Source: Pseudomonas nitroreducens (GTDB lineage Bacteria; Pseudomonadota; Gammaproteobacteria; Pseudomonadales; Pseudomonadaceae). From it: DNA of 64,000 nucleotides. The stretch is from positions 172,329 through 236,328 of the forward strand of contig NZ_JACHLI010000008.1 of assembly GCF_014204515.1 (NCBI RefSeq), read 5' to 3'. Both the position numbers and the translations under genes were made by a program. The notes under the pieces are model-generated. The model searched no databases. It was not told the DNA's origin and saw only the letters and a program-made list of their open reading frames with translations. Every line of letters begins with the position of its first letter. The stretch's first letter is position 1. Below, one piece after another: positions 17,403 through 27,535 of the stretch.

Positions 17403-17996
17403 TCAGCTACGCGGCCCGTGGTTGCGCAGGAAGGTCTCCTCGCCCATCGCCGCGATCTGCCCTTCGATCAGCGCATCGAACGGGCGCAGCAACTCGGCAT
17501 GGGACTGCGGCGCATCCAGCGCGTCAAGGGCATGCACCACCGCCTCGATGGTGGACAGCGCGCCTTCGGCAGGCGCCTTGCGCAAGCGATAGCGCGAGGT
17601 CAGTCCGTCAGGGAGAACGACCCGTGGCAGCGCCGCCAGGTTCGGGTTCAGATGCAGCAGCTTGCGCGCCTTGCGCCAGGTGCCATCGGGCACCACCAGC
17701 AGGCGTGGTTTATCCACAGGCCGGGCGGCCAGATCGGCCAGGGCCACGGCGGCTTCGCCGGGGAACAGCAGCCAGGCATCCCAGGCGGACAGATCGAGGT
17801 CGCTGAAATCCTCACCCACCCTCAACTGCGCATTGGCCAGCCTCAGCGCCGCCAGGCGCGCGGTGTTCAGCGCATGGCCGACTTCGCTGGGGTGCTGCAG
17901 CAGGAGCACGCGGGTGCGGTTGTCCAGGCGCGGGATCAGCGCGCACAGGCAGTGGTTCAGCAGGCGCTCGCAGCGCGGGCAGCGGGCGCGAGTCAT
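17403..17996 (-). CDS. tapT: DTW-domain tRNA-uridine aminocarboxypropyltransferase (TapT-like)
   Basis: This 197-residue DTW protein is predicted to transfer the 3-amino-3-carboxypropyl group of SAM to uridine 47 (acp3U47) of certain tRNAs, as TapT/YfiP does in E. coli. Four N-terminal cysteines (C6, C9, C16, C18) form a likely zinc site. The diagnostic segment PDGTWRKARKLL lies at 103-114, and STIEAV lies downstream. The gene overlaps the stop of gbuR by four bases, so it could be read from the same message, although the functions look unrelated. Confidence 0.87.
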   Translation of the reverse strand: MTRARCPRCERLLNHCLCALIPRLDNRTRVLLLQHPSEVGHALNTARLAALRLANAQLRVGEDFSDLDLSAWDAWLLFPGEAAVALADLAARPVDKPRLLVVPDGTWRKARKLLHLNPNLAALPRVVLPDGLTSRYRLRKAPAEGALSTIEAVVHALDALDAPQSHAELLRPFDALIEGQIAAMGEETFLRNHGPRS

Positions 17997-18889
17997 GCGG
18001 CATTCGGCTGCGTACGCAGCAGGTCGCGGAAGTTCTGGATCAGCGGCTCGCGGGAGCGGCCGCGGCGCAGGATCAGCGAGAACGGCGCCTGGTAGCCGAA
18101 GGTCGCCGGCAGCAGTGCGCGCAGGCGGCCCTGCTCCACCCAGGGGTGCGCGTAATGTTCGGGCAGGTAGCCGATGTAGCCGCCGGAGAGGATCAGGATC
18201 AGCTGCGCCTCCATACTCTCCACGGTGCCGGCGCTGTGCTTGAAGCCGTGCCGCGCCAGTTCCGCCTGGCTCCAGTAGCCACGGCCGACCATGCGCTGCT
18301 GGGTGATCAGCTCGGCGGGAATGCGCCGGCCGTCGAACAGCGGGTGGCGGTCGCTGCAGTACAGCCAGTGCTGCTCTCTATAGAGCGGCTGGTAGACCAG
18401 GCCGTTCATCCGGCTGAAGAAGGAGCCGATGGCCAGGTCCAGGCGGTTGTCCAGCACCGCCAGTTGCAGCTCGTAGGGACTCTGCACCTGCAGGTGCAGG
18501 TGCACCGCCGGGTGCAGGCTGCTGAAGGAGCCGATGACGTCGGCCAGCGGCAGCGCCGGGTCGCTCACGGTGGAGTCCAGCACACCGAGGTTGAGGGTGC
18601 CGCGCAGCTCGCCCTTGAGGGTCGCCGCGTAGCGCTCGAAGCCTTCCAGCTCGCCAAGGATGCGCAGGGTTTCCTGGTGGAACAGCTCGCCCTTGCTGGT
18701 CAGCCCGAAGCCGCCCCGCCCGCGGTGGCAGAGCACGATGCCCAGCTGGTTCTCCAGCTGGCTCATGTAGGTGCTGATCGCCGAGGTCGACAGGTTGAGT
18801 TCCTGCTGGGCGGCGGCGAAGCCCTGGCTGCGCACCACGCAGGCGAAAATCCGCAGCAGTTTGACGTCGGGCAGTGCGCTCGCGCTCAT
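17993..18889 (-). CDS. gbuR: LysR-family regulator of the guanidinobutyrate locus (GbuR)
   Basis: This 298-residue LysR-type regulator has a helix-turn-helix at about 8-66 (FAAAQQELNLSTSAISTYMS) and a periplasmic-binding-like effector domain from about 92. It is transcribed divergently from gbuA, exactly as gbuR (PA1422) is from gbuA (PA1421) in P. aeruginosa, where GbuR activates gbuA in response to 4-guanidinobutyrate. The 288-base gap holds candidate operators. Gene identity rests on this arrangement as well as family membership. Confidence 0.87.
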   Translation of the reverse strand: MSASALPDVKLLRIFACVVRSQGFAAAQQELNLSTSAISTYMSQLENQLGIVLCHRGRGGFGLTSKGELFHQETLRILGELEGFERYAATLKGELRGTLNLGVLDSTVSDPALPLADVIGSFSSLHPAVHLHLQVQSPYELQLAVLDNRLDLAIGSFFSRMNGLVYQPLYREQHWLYCSDRHPLFDGRRIPAELITQQRMVGRGYWSQAELARHGFKHSAGTVESMEAQLILILSGGYIGYLPEHYAHPWVEQGRLRALLPATFGYQAPFSLILRRGRSREPLIQNFRDLLRTQPNAA

Positions 18890-18924
18890 GGGGACTCCGC
18901 AAAACCGCGGCCGGGCCGCTCTAG

Positions 18925-19060
18925 TTCAGTACTTTCTGTACCTGAAAAATGGATGATAGCAAGCCAGCTATCTATTCAGGAACCACAGGCCACAGGCCCG
19001 GCAAGCCGTCTACTGCGGCAAGGTGGCGCAGTCTAGCCGCGCTGATTAGTTTAGAAAACT
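18925..19060. promoter_or_regulatory. Candidate GbuR operators
   Basis: Three dyads lie in the gbuR-gbuA gap. They are TTCAGTAC paired with GTACCTGAA (18925-18946), the perfect GATAGCAAGCCAGCTATC (18955-18972), and AGTTTAGAAAACT (19048-19060). A LysR regulator at a divergent promoter is expected to bind such sites. Which one is used cannot be told from sequence. Confidence 0.45.
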
Positions 19061-19177
19061 CTGAAGTGATTATTTGTAGCCAGCGATTTTTTCCACTACC
19101 GCCCGTGACCAGAATCGACCCCTAGTGTTCAACAAGCCTGTTTCCACGAAGACAGCGATCAGCCTGAGGCCCTCCCC

Positions 19178-20137
19178 ATGGACAAGAAACTTCACCAGCC
19201 CCTGGGCGGTAACGAAATGCCGCGTTTCGGCGGCATCGCCACCATGATGCGCCTGCCGCATATCCAGTCCCCCGAAGAGCTCAACGAGCTCGATGCCGCC
19301 TTCGTCGGCGTGCCCCTGGACATCGGCACCTCCCTGCGCTCCGGCACCCGTTTCGGGCCGCGCGAAATCCGCGCCGAATCGGTGATGATCCGTCCGTACA
19401 ACATGGCCACCGGCGCTGCGCCGTTCGATTCGCTGAACATCGCCGACATCGGCGACGTGGCAATCAACACCTTCAACCTGATGGAAGCCGTACGCATCAT
19501 CGAAGAGGCGTACGACAAGATCCTCGACCACGGCATCCTCCCGCTGACCCTGGGCGGCGACCACACCATCACCCTGCCGATCCTGCGGGCCATCCACAAG
19601 AAGCATGGCAAGGTCGGCCTGGTCCACATCGACGCCCACGCCGATGTGAACGACCACATGTTCGGCGAGAAGATCGCCCACGGCACCACCTTCCGCCGCG
19701 CGGTGGAAGAAGGCCTGCTGGACTGCGACCGCGTGGTGCAGATCGGCCTGCGTGCGCAGGGCTACACCGCCGAAGATTTCAACTGGAGCCGCAAGCAGGG
19801 CTTCCGCGTGGTGCAGGCCGAAGAGTGCTGGCACAAGTCGCTGGAACCGCTGATGGCCGAAGTCCGCGAGAAAGTCGGCGGCGGCCCGGTCTACCTGTCC
19901 TTCGACATCGACGGCATCGACCCAGCCTGGGCGCCCGGTACCGGCACCCCGGAAATCGGCGGCCTGACCACCATCCAGGCGATCGAGATCGTCCGTGGCT
20001 GCCAGGGCCTGGACATCATCGGCTGCGACCTGGTCGAGGTCTCTCCGCCCTACGACACCACCGGCAACACCTCGTTGCTCGGCGCCAACCTGCTGTACGA
20101 AATGCTCTGCATCCTCCCGGGCGTAGAGCGCCGCTAA
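19178..20137 (+). CDS. gbuA: Guanidinobutyrase
   Basis: This 319-residue member of the ureohydrolase (arginase/agmatinase) family hydrolyses 4-guanidinobutyrate to GABA and urea. The manganese ligands are all visible: H129 in GGDH, D152, H154 and D156 in HIDAHAD, and D243 and D245 in SFDIDGIDP. Full length and the N-terminal GNEMPRFGGIATMMRLP region match GbuA. It is the first gene of a rightward cluster and is divergent from gbuR. GbuA is the last guanidino step of the arginine dehydrogenase/transaminase routes, which feed GABA into succinate. The start at 19178 follows GAGG. Confidence 0.94.
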   Translation: MDKKLHQPLGGNEMPRFGGIATMMRLPHIQSPEELNELDAAFVGVPLDIGTSLRSGTRFGPREIRAESVMIRPYNMATGAAPFDSLNIADIGDVAINTFNLMEAVRIIEEAYDKILDHGILPLTLGGDHTITLPILRAIHKKHGKVGLVHIDAHADVNDHMFGEKIAHGTTFRRAVEEGLLDCDRVVQIGLRAQGYTAEDFNWSRKQGFRVVQAEECWHKSLEPLMAEVREKVGGGPVYLSFDIDGIDPAWAPGTGTPEIGGLTTIQAIEIVRGCQGLDIIGCDLVEVSPPYDTTGNTSLLGANLLYEMLCILPGVERR

Positions 20138-20156
20138 GCGCGCACGAGCAAACACC

Positions 20157-20567
20157 ATGAACAACGACGCCTGCGTAGCACAGGTGCTGGAGGCTGCCCG
20201 CGAGCTCGTGGCAGCCTTTGCGCGCACCGACACCGAAGCCTACTTCGCCGCCTTCAGCGAAGACGCCTCCTTCATTTTCCACACCTGGCCGCAGCCGCTG
20301 CTGTCGCGCGCGGCCTACCGCGAAGTGTGGGAAGGCTGGCTGCGTGACGACGGCTTCGAAGTCCTTGACTGCCTTTCGAGCAACACCTTTGTCAGCCTGC
20401 AAGGCGAAGACGTGGCCGTGTTCTGCCACGACGTCGCCACACGGCTGCGCATCCAGGGAGAGGAAAGCCTGAACCACGAACGGGAGACCATCGTCTTCCG
20501 CCGTGATCCGAACCAGGGCCGCTGGCTGGCCACACACGAGCACCTGTCACCGTCGCCGACGCCATAA
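20157..20567 (+). CDS. NTF2/SnoaL-like small protein
   Basis: This 136-residue protein has the NTF2-like pattern: an N-terminal helix (ARELVAAFARTDTEAYFAAFSEDASFIF) followed by curved beta strands ending in an ETIVFRR...WLATHEH segment. SnoaL-like proteins can be enzymes or binding proteins; no catalytic assignment is possible. It lies 19 bases after gbuA and 26 before the NCS1 permease, in the same position as PA1420 of P. aeruginosa, so it is very probably co-transcribed with the guanidinobutyrate genes. Confidence 0.82.
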   Translation: MNNDACVAQVLEAARELVAAFARTDTEAYFAAFSEDASFIFHTWPQPLLSRAAYREVWEGWLRDDGFEVLDCLSSNTFVSLQGEDVAVFCHDVATRLRIQGEESLNHERETIVFRRDPNQGRWLATHEHLSPSPTP

Positions 20568-20593
20568 AGACAGGGCTCACCCGGGAGGAAGTC

Positions 20594-22108
20594 ATGGATA
20601 ACAAGAACAACGCACACGCAATCACCACCATCGAGACATTCGGGGTCGAACAGATCCCGGACAGCGAACGCAACGCCACGCCCACCGACCTGTTCCGCAT
20701 GATCTTCGGCGGCGCCAACACCTTCGCCACCGCCGTGCTGGGCAGCTTCCCGGTGCTGTTCGGCCTGTCGTTCCAGGCCGGCGTCTGGGCCATCGTCCTC
20801 GGCGTGCTGGTCGGTTCGATCATCCTCGCGCCGATGGGCCTGTTCGGCCCGCTCAACGGCACCAACAACGCGGTCTCCTCGGGCGCCCACTTCGGCGTGC
20901 ACGGGCGGATCGTCGGTTCGTTCCTCTCGCTGCTCACCGCCGTCGCGTTCTTCTCCCTCTCGGTGTGGAGCTCGGGCGATGCACTGATCGGCGGCGCCAA
21001 GCGCCTGTTCGACCTGCCGGAAACCGACCTGACCCTGGGCCTGGCCTACGGCCTGTTCGCCGTGCTGGTGCTGATCGTCTGCATCTACGGCTTCCGCTTC
21101 ATGCTGATGGTCAACAAGATCGCCGTGTGGGCCGCGAGCCTGCTGTTCCTGCTCGGCCTGTTCGCCTTCGCCGGCCCGTTCGACGCTGGCTACGCCGGCA
21201 CCGTGCAGATGGGCAGCGAAGGTTTCTGGGCCGCCTTCATCGGCGCCGCCCTGCTGGCCATGAGCAACCCGGTTTCGTTCGGCGCCTTCCTCGGTGACTG
21301 GGCGCGCTACATCCCGCGCGAGACCTCGCAGAAGCGCATCATGCTGGCGGTTATCTGCGCCCAGCTGGCGACCCTGATCCCGTTCCTGTTCGGCCTGGCT
21401 ACCGCGACCATCGTGGCGGTCAACGCGCCGGACTACATCGCGCAGAACAACTACGTCGGCGGCCTGCTGGCCGTGTCGCCGAGCTGGTTCTTCCTGCCGG
21501 TGTGCCTGATCGCGGTGATCGGCGGCATGTCCACCGGTACCACCTCGCTGTACGGCACCGGCCTGGACATGTCCAGCGTGTTCCCGCGCCTGCTCAACCG
21601 CGTGCAGGCCACCCTGCTGATCGGCCTGCTGTCGATTGCCTTCATCTTCATCGGTCGCTTCGCCGCCAACCTGGTGCAGAGCGTGTCCACCTTCGCCGTG
21701 CTGATCATCACCTGCACCAGCCCGTGGATGGTGATCATGATCCTCGGCCTGATCATCCGCCGTGGCTTCTACCACGCCGATGACCTGCAGGTGTTCACCC
21801 GCGGCCAGGAAGGCGGCGCCTACTGGTTCCACAACGGCTGGAACTGGCGTGGCATGGGTGCGTGGATCCCCAGCGCGGCCATGGGCCTGTGCTTCGTCAA
21901 CCTGCCGGGGCAGTTCGTCGGCCCGCTCGGCAACCTGGCCGGCAGTATCGACATCAGCCTGCCGGTGACCCTGGGCATGGCCGCCCTGCTCTACGTCGCC
22001 CTGCTGCGCACCTTCCCGGAACCCGCCGGCGTCTACGGCCCCAAGGGCCCGCGCTGGGTCGCCAGCCATGACCGGCCGATCCGCAGCATCAGCGAGCCCT
22101 CGGCCTGA
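20594..22108 (+). CDS. NCS1-family permease (cytosine/purine permease type)
   Basis: This 504-residue integral membrane protein has about twelve hydrophobic helices. Its conserved N-terminal region includes ERNATPTDLFRMIFGGANTF and GTNNAVSSGAHFGVHGR, features of the nucleobase:cation symporter-1 family. The substrate cannot be read from sequence. Its position inside the gbu cluster, equivalent to PA1419, suggests uptake of guanidinobutyrate or a related guanidino compound. The start at 20594 is preceded by GGGAGGAAGTC, a strong ribosome binding site. Confidence 0.88.
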   Translation: MDNKNNAHAITTIETFGVEQIPDSERNATPTDLFRMIFGGANTFATAVLGSFPVLFGLSFQAGVWAIVLGVLVGSIILAPMGLFGPLNGTNNAVSSGAHFGVHGRIVGSFLSLLTAVAFFSLSVWSSGDALIGGAKRLFDLPETDLTLGLAYGLFAVLVLIVCIYGFRFMLMVNKIAVWAASLLFLLGLFAFAGPFDAGYAGTVQMGSEGFWAAFIGAALLAMSNPVSFGAFLGDWARYIPRETSQKRIMLAVICAQLATLIPFLFGLATATIVAVNAPDYIAQNNYVGGLLAVSPSWFFLPVCLIAVIGGMSTGTTSLYGTGLDMSSVFPRLLNRVQATLLIGLLSIAFIFIGRFAANLVQSVSTFAVLIITCTSPWMVIMILGLIIRRGFYHADDLQVFTRGQEGGAYWFHNGWNWRGMGAWIPSAAMGLCFVNLPGQFVGPLGNLAGSIDISLPVTLGMAALLYVALLRTFPEPAGVYGPKGPRWVASHDRPIRSISEPSA

Positions 22109-22241
22109 TCCAGGCTTCGCGACCTGACGCGAAGCGTTCTACCCGAAAGCCCTCCATCGGGCCGGTTGCCACCGGTCCGATGGCCCACCGCACGCCACAA
22201 GCGCGCGGCAACAATGACAATGCAAGTGTGAGGAGCCGACC

Positions 22242-23621
22242 ATGGCGTTAGATCTGATCGTCGTACTGATATATGCCGCTGGCATGTTGTGGCTGGGCTG
22301 GTACGGCATGCGCCGCGCCAAGACCCACGAAGACTACCTCGTGGCCGGCCGCAACCTCGGCCCGGCGTTCTACATGGGCACCATGGCCGCCACCGTACTG
22401 GGCGGCGCCTCCACCGTGGGCACCGTGCGCCTGGGCTACGTCCATGGCATCTCCGGCTTCTGGCTGTGCGCCGCCCTGGGCGCCGGCATCATTGCGCTGA
22501 ACCTGTTCCTGGCCAAGCCGCTGCTCAAGCTGCGCATCTTCACCGTCACCCAGGTCCTGGAGCGTCGCTACAACCCGATGGCCCGCCAGGCCTCGGCGGT
22601 GATCATGTTCGCCTACGCGCTGATGATCGGCGTAGTCTCCACCCTGGCCATCGGCACCGTGATGCAGGTCCTCTTCGGCCTGCCGTTCTGGGTGTCCGTG
22701 CTGCTGGGCGGCGGCGTCGTGGTGATCTACTCCACCATCGGCGGCATGTGGTCGCTGACCCTGACCGACATCGTGCAGTTCATCATCAAGACCGTCGGCC
22801 TGATGTTCATCCTGCTGCCGATCTGCCTGCACCGTGTAGGCGGCTGGGACGAGCTGGTAGCCAAGCTGCCGGCCACCGCGTTCAGCTTCCACACCATCGG
22901 CTACGACACCATCATCACCTACTTCCTGATCTACTTCTTCGGCATCCTGATCGGCCAGGACATCTGGCAGCGCGTGTTCACCGCCCGCGACGACAAGGTC
23001 ACCAAGTACGCCGGCACCGCCGCTGGCATCTACTGCGTGATCTACGGCCTGGTCGGTGCGCTGATCGGCATGTGCGCCAAGGTCCTGCTGCCTGACCTGG
23101 ACAACGTCAACAACGCCTTCGCCGCCATCGTCCAGGCTTCGCTGCCGGACGGCATCCGTGGCCTGGTGATCGCCGCCGCCCTGGCCGCGATGATGTCCAC
23201 CGCCAGCGCCGGCCTGCTCGCCGCCTCCACCACCATCACCGAGGACCTGCTGCCGATCGTCACCGGCCAGCGCTCCACCCGCCTGAGCCTGAACCGCATC
23301 TGCACCCTGCTGACCGGCCTGCTGGTTCTGGCCATCGCCCTGGTGGTCAACGACGTGATCAGCGCCCTGACCCTGGCGTACAACCTGCTGGTGGGCGGCA
23401 TGCTGATTCCGCTGATCGGCGCCATCTACTGGAAGCGCGCCACCACCGCCGGCGCCATCACCAGCATGGCCCTGGGCTTCATCACCGCGCTGGTGTTCAT
23501 GCTCAAGGATGGCTTCGACGCCAACACCCCGATCTACTACAGCCTGGCCATCGGCCTGGTCAGCTTCATCGTCGTCAGCCTGCTGTCGCCCCGCCCGGCA
23601 GCGGTCGCCGACGCGGCCTGA
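22242..23621 (+). CDS. Sodium:solute symporter (SSS family)
   Basis: This 459-residue membrane protein has about thirteen helices and SSS-family signatures, including RRAKTHEDYLVAGRNLGP near the N-terminus, YSTIGGMWSLTLTDIVQF near the middle and AAALAAMMSTASAGLLAAST at the sodium-binding helix. The ATG at 22242 has GTGAGGAGCC upstream. It lies 133 bases after the NCS1 gene, at the position of PA1418. Two unrelated transporters in one catabolic cluster suggest redundant uptake or two substrates. A strong terminator follows. Confidence 0.89.
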   Translation: MALDLIVVLIYAAGMLWLGWYGMRRAKTHEDYLVAGRNLGPAFYMGTMAATVLGGASTVGTVRLGYVHGISGFWLCAALGAGIIALNLFLAKPLLKLRIFTVTQVLERRYNPMARQASAVIMFAYALMIGVVSTLAIGTVMQVLFGLPFWVSVLLGGGVVVIYSTIGGMWSLTLTDIVQFIIKTVGLMFILLPICLHRVGGWDELVAKLPATAFSFHTIGYDTIITYFLIYFFGILIGQDIWQRVFTARDDKVTKYAGTAAGIYCVIYGLVGALIGMCAKVLLPDLDNVNNAFAAIVQASLPDGIRGLVIAAALAAMMSTASAGLLAASTTITEDLLPIVTGQRSTRLSLNRICTLLTGLLVLAIALVVNDVISALTLAYNLLVGGMLIPLIGAIYWKRATTAGAITSMALGFITALVFMLKDGFDANTPIYYSLAIGLVSFIVVSLLSPRPAAVADAA

Positions 23622-23637
23622 TCAGGACTTGCGCTAG

Positions 23638-23677
23638 GCAAGAGGGCGCGGCGAGCTGATCTCCGCGCCCTTTTGCT
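23638..23677 (+). terminator. Rho-independent terminator after the symporter gene
   Basis: GAGGGCGCGG and CCGCGCCCTTTT form a GC-rich stem of about ten pairs followed by T residues. It ends the gbuA-to-symporter unit, so the downstream ThDP enzyme gene probably needs some readthrough or its own promoter. Confidence 0.85.
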
Positions 23678-23717
23678 TTATGACAACGACCTCACTCACG
23701 AACAGTAAGGAACTGCC

Positions 23718-25319
23718 ATGACCACCTGCGGCGAATTCCTCGTCAAGCAACTCGAAGCCTGGGGCGTGGATACCGTCTTCGGCATCCCCGGCGTGCACAC
23801 CGTCGAGCTGTACCGCGGCCTGCCCCACAGCGGCATCCGCCACATCACCCCGCGCCACGAACAGGGCGCCGGCTTCATGGCCGACGGCTACGCGCGCGTC
23901 ACCGGCAAGCCGGGTACCTGCTTCATCATCACCGGCCCGGGCATGACCAACATCCTCACCGCCATGGGCCAGGCCTACGCCGACTCCATCCCCATGCTGG
24001 TGATCAGCAGCGTCAACGAACGATCGCGCCTGGCCCACGGCAACGGCTACCTGCACGAGCTGCCGAACCAGCGCGCCATGGTTGCCGGCGTCAGCGCCTT
24101 CAGCCACACCCTGATGAGCGTCGACGAGCTGCCGGCAGTGCTGGCCCGCGCCTTCGCCGTGTTCGACAGCGAGCGTCCGCGCCCGGTGCACATCGAGCTG
24201 CCGCTGGACATCATCACCGCCCCGGCCGACCACATGCAGGTGCGCCCGCGCGTCCAGCTGGCCCGCCCTGCACCGGCCCGCTCGCCGCTGCAGGAAGCCG
24301 CCGCCAAGCTGGCCAAGGCGCAGAAGCCACTGCTGCTGCTCGGTGGCGGCTGCGTCGCCGCCCAGGCCGAAGCCCGCGCCCTGGCGATCGCCCTGGATGC
24401 GCCGACCGCACAGACCATCAACGCCAAGGGCCTGCTGCAGCCCGACCACCCGCTGCTGATCGGCAGCAACCAGTCGCTGATCCCGGTGCGTGAGCTGGCG
24501 CTGGAAGCCGACGTGGTGCTGGCCATCGGCACCGAGCTGGGCGAGACCGACTACGACGTGGTGTTCGACGGCAACTTCAAGATCGGTGGCGAGCTGATCC
24601 GCATCGACATCGATCCGCAGCAGCTGATGCGCAACCAGACCCCGAGCATCGCCATCCACAGCGACGCCCGCACCGCCATGCGCGCCCTGCTGGAACTGCT
24701 GCCGGCCCGCCAGGCCGATGCCGCCAGCCCCGGCGCCCAGCGCGCGGCCAAGGTGCGCGCACAACTGGCCGAGGACTTCAGCGGCTGGGCGCACTACCGC
24801 ACCCTGTTCGACAAGATCCTTGAAGTGCTGCCCGACGCGCGCTTCGTCGGCGACTCGACCCAGACTGTCTACAGCGGCAACCACCTGGTGGAACTGGACG
24901 GCGGCCGCCGCTGGTTCAACGCCTCCACCGGCTATGGCACCCTGGGCTACGGCCTGCCAGCGGCCATCGGCGCCAAGCTCGGCGAGCCGGGCCGTCCGGT
25001 GATCAGCCTGATGGGCGATGGTGGCCTGCAGTTCACCATGACCGAACTGGCCAGCGCCGTGGAAGCCAAGGTGGGCATCGTCGTGCTGCTGTGGAACAAC
25101 CACGGCTACGGCGAGATCAAGCGCTACATGGAACGCCGCGACATCACCCCGCTGGGCGTGGACATCTACACCCCGGACTTCCTCACCATCGCCAGGGGCT
25201 TCGGCTGCGCCGCCGAACGCGCCCGCGATCACGAGCACCTGCAGGAGCTGCTGCGCAACGCGCCGAGCGATCGCCCGCTGATCGTGGAAGTGATGGAAGC
25301 GGCGCCCTTCGCGCCGTAA
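23718..25319 (+). CDS. ThDP-dependent decarboxylase (5-guanidino-2-oxopentanoate decarboxylase type)
   Basis: This 533-residue acetolactate-synthase-like enzyme has an N-terminal PYR domain with the catalytic glutamate in RHEQGAGFMADGYAR, a central domain, and a C-terminal PP domain with the ThDP motif starting GDGGLQF near 432 and ending NN about 27 residues later. In P. aeruginosa the paralog AruI decarboxylates 2-ketoarginine to 4-guanidinobutyraldehyde; the locus equivalent is PA1417. Next to guanidinobutyrase this activity would supply a precursor of GbuA's substrate. The specificity is inferred from context. GTAAGGA precedes the start, and a terminator lies on each side of the gene. Confidence 0.85.
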   Translation: MTTCGEFLVKQLEAWGVDTVFGIPGVHTVELYRGLPHSGIRHITPRHEQGAGFMADGYARVTGKPGTCFIITGPGMTNILTAMGQAYADSIPMLVISSVNERSRLAHGNGYLHELPNQRAMVAGVSAFSHTLMSVDELPAVLARAFAVFDSERPRPVHIELPLDIITAPADHMQVRPRVQLARPAPARSPLQEAAAKLAKAQKPLLLLGGGCVAAQAEARALAIALDAPTAQTINAKGLLQPDHPLLIGSNQSLIPVRELALEADVVLAIGTELGETDYDVVFDGNFKIGGELIRIDIDPQQLMRNQTPSIAIHSDARTAMRALLELLPARQADAASPGAQRAAKVRAQLAEDFSGWAHYRTLFDKILEVLPDARFVGDSTQTVYSGNHLVELDGGRRWFNASTGYGTLGYGLPAAIGAKLGEPGRPVISLMGDGGLQFTMTELASAVEAKVGIVVLLWNNHGYGEIKRYMERRDITPLGVDIYTPDFLTIARGFGCAAERARDHEHLQELLRNAPSDRPLIVEVMEAAPFAP

Positions 25320-25361
25320 GCGTCATCGCCCGGGGCCCTGCCCCGGCAAAACGCAGAAAGC

Positions 25362-25389
25362 AAAACGCCCCGGCAAGCGGGGCGTTTTT
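25362..25389. terminator. Bidirectional terminator between the ThDP enzyme gene and acsA
   Basis: AAAACGCCCCG and CGGGGCGTTTTT form a perfect GC stem with a CAAG-type loop, A residues on the left and T residues on the right. It can stop transcription from both converging genes. Confidence 0.92.
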
Positions 25390-25403
25390 CATCGGGCGGC
25401 GGA

Positions 25404-27359
<1,956 letters not shown>

Positions 27360-27468
27360 GGCGTTCTACCTCGGTGAAGAGTGTTGTTTTTGTTGCCATC
27401 AGTTGTAACGGCGACACCCTTCCCGGAACCATACGACCATGGTCTTACCAATCCTTAGTCGTAGTGAT

Positions 27469-27510
27469 GGGCCCCATAAGCCGTTGTTTTGACAGCAGGC
27501 TCATGGGGCC
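27469..27510 (-). terminator. Possible terminator after the TRAP operon
   Basis: GGGCCCCAT (27469-27477) and ATGGGGCC (27502-27510 region) can pair across about 24 bases in the gap between dctM and acsA. There is no strong T tract, so it could be an attenuating hairpin or a regulatory dyad. Confidence 0.4.
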
Positions 27511-27535
27511 GCGACAACCTGTCACATGCCCCCTG

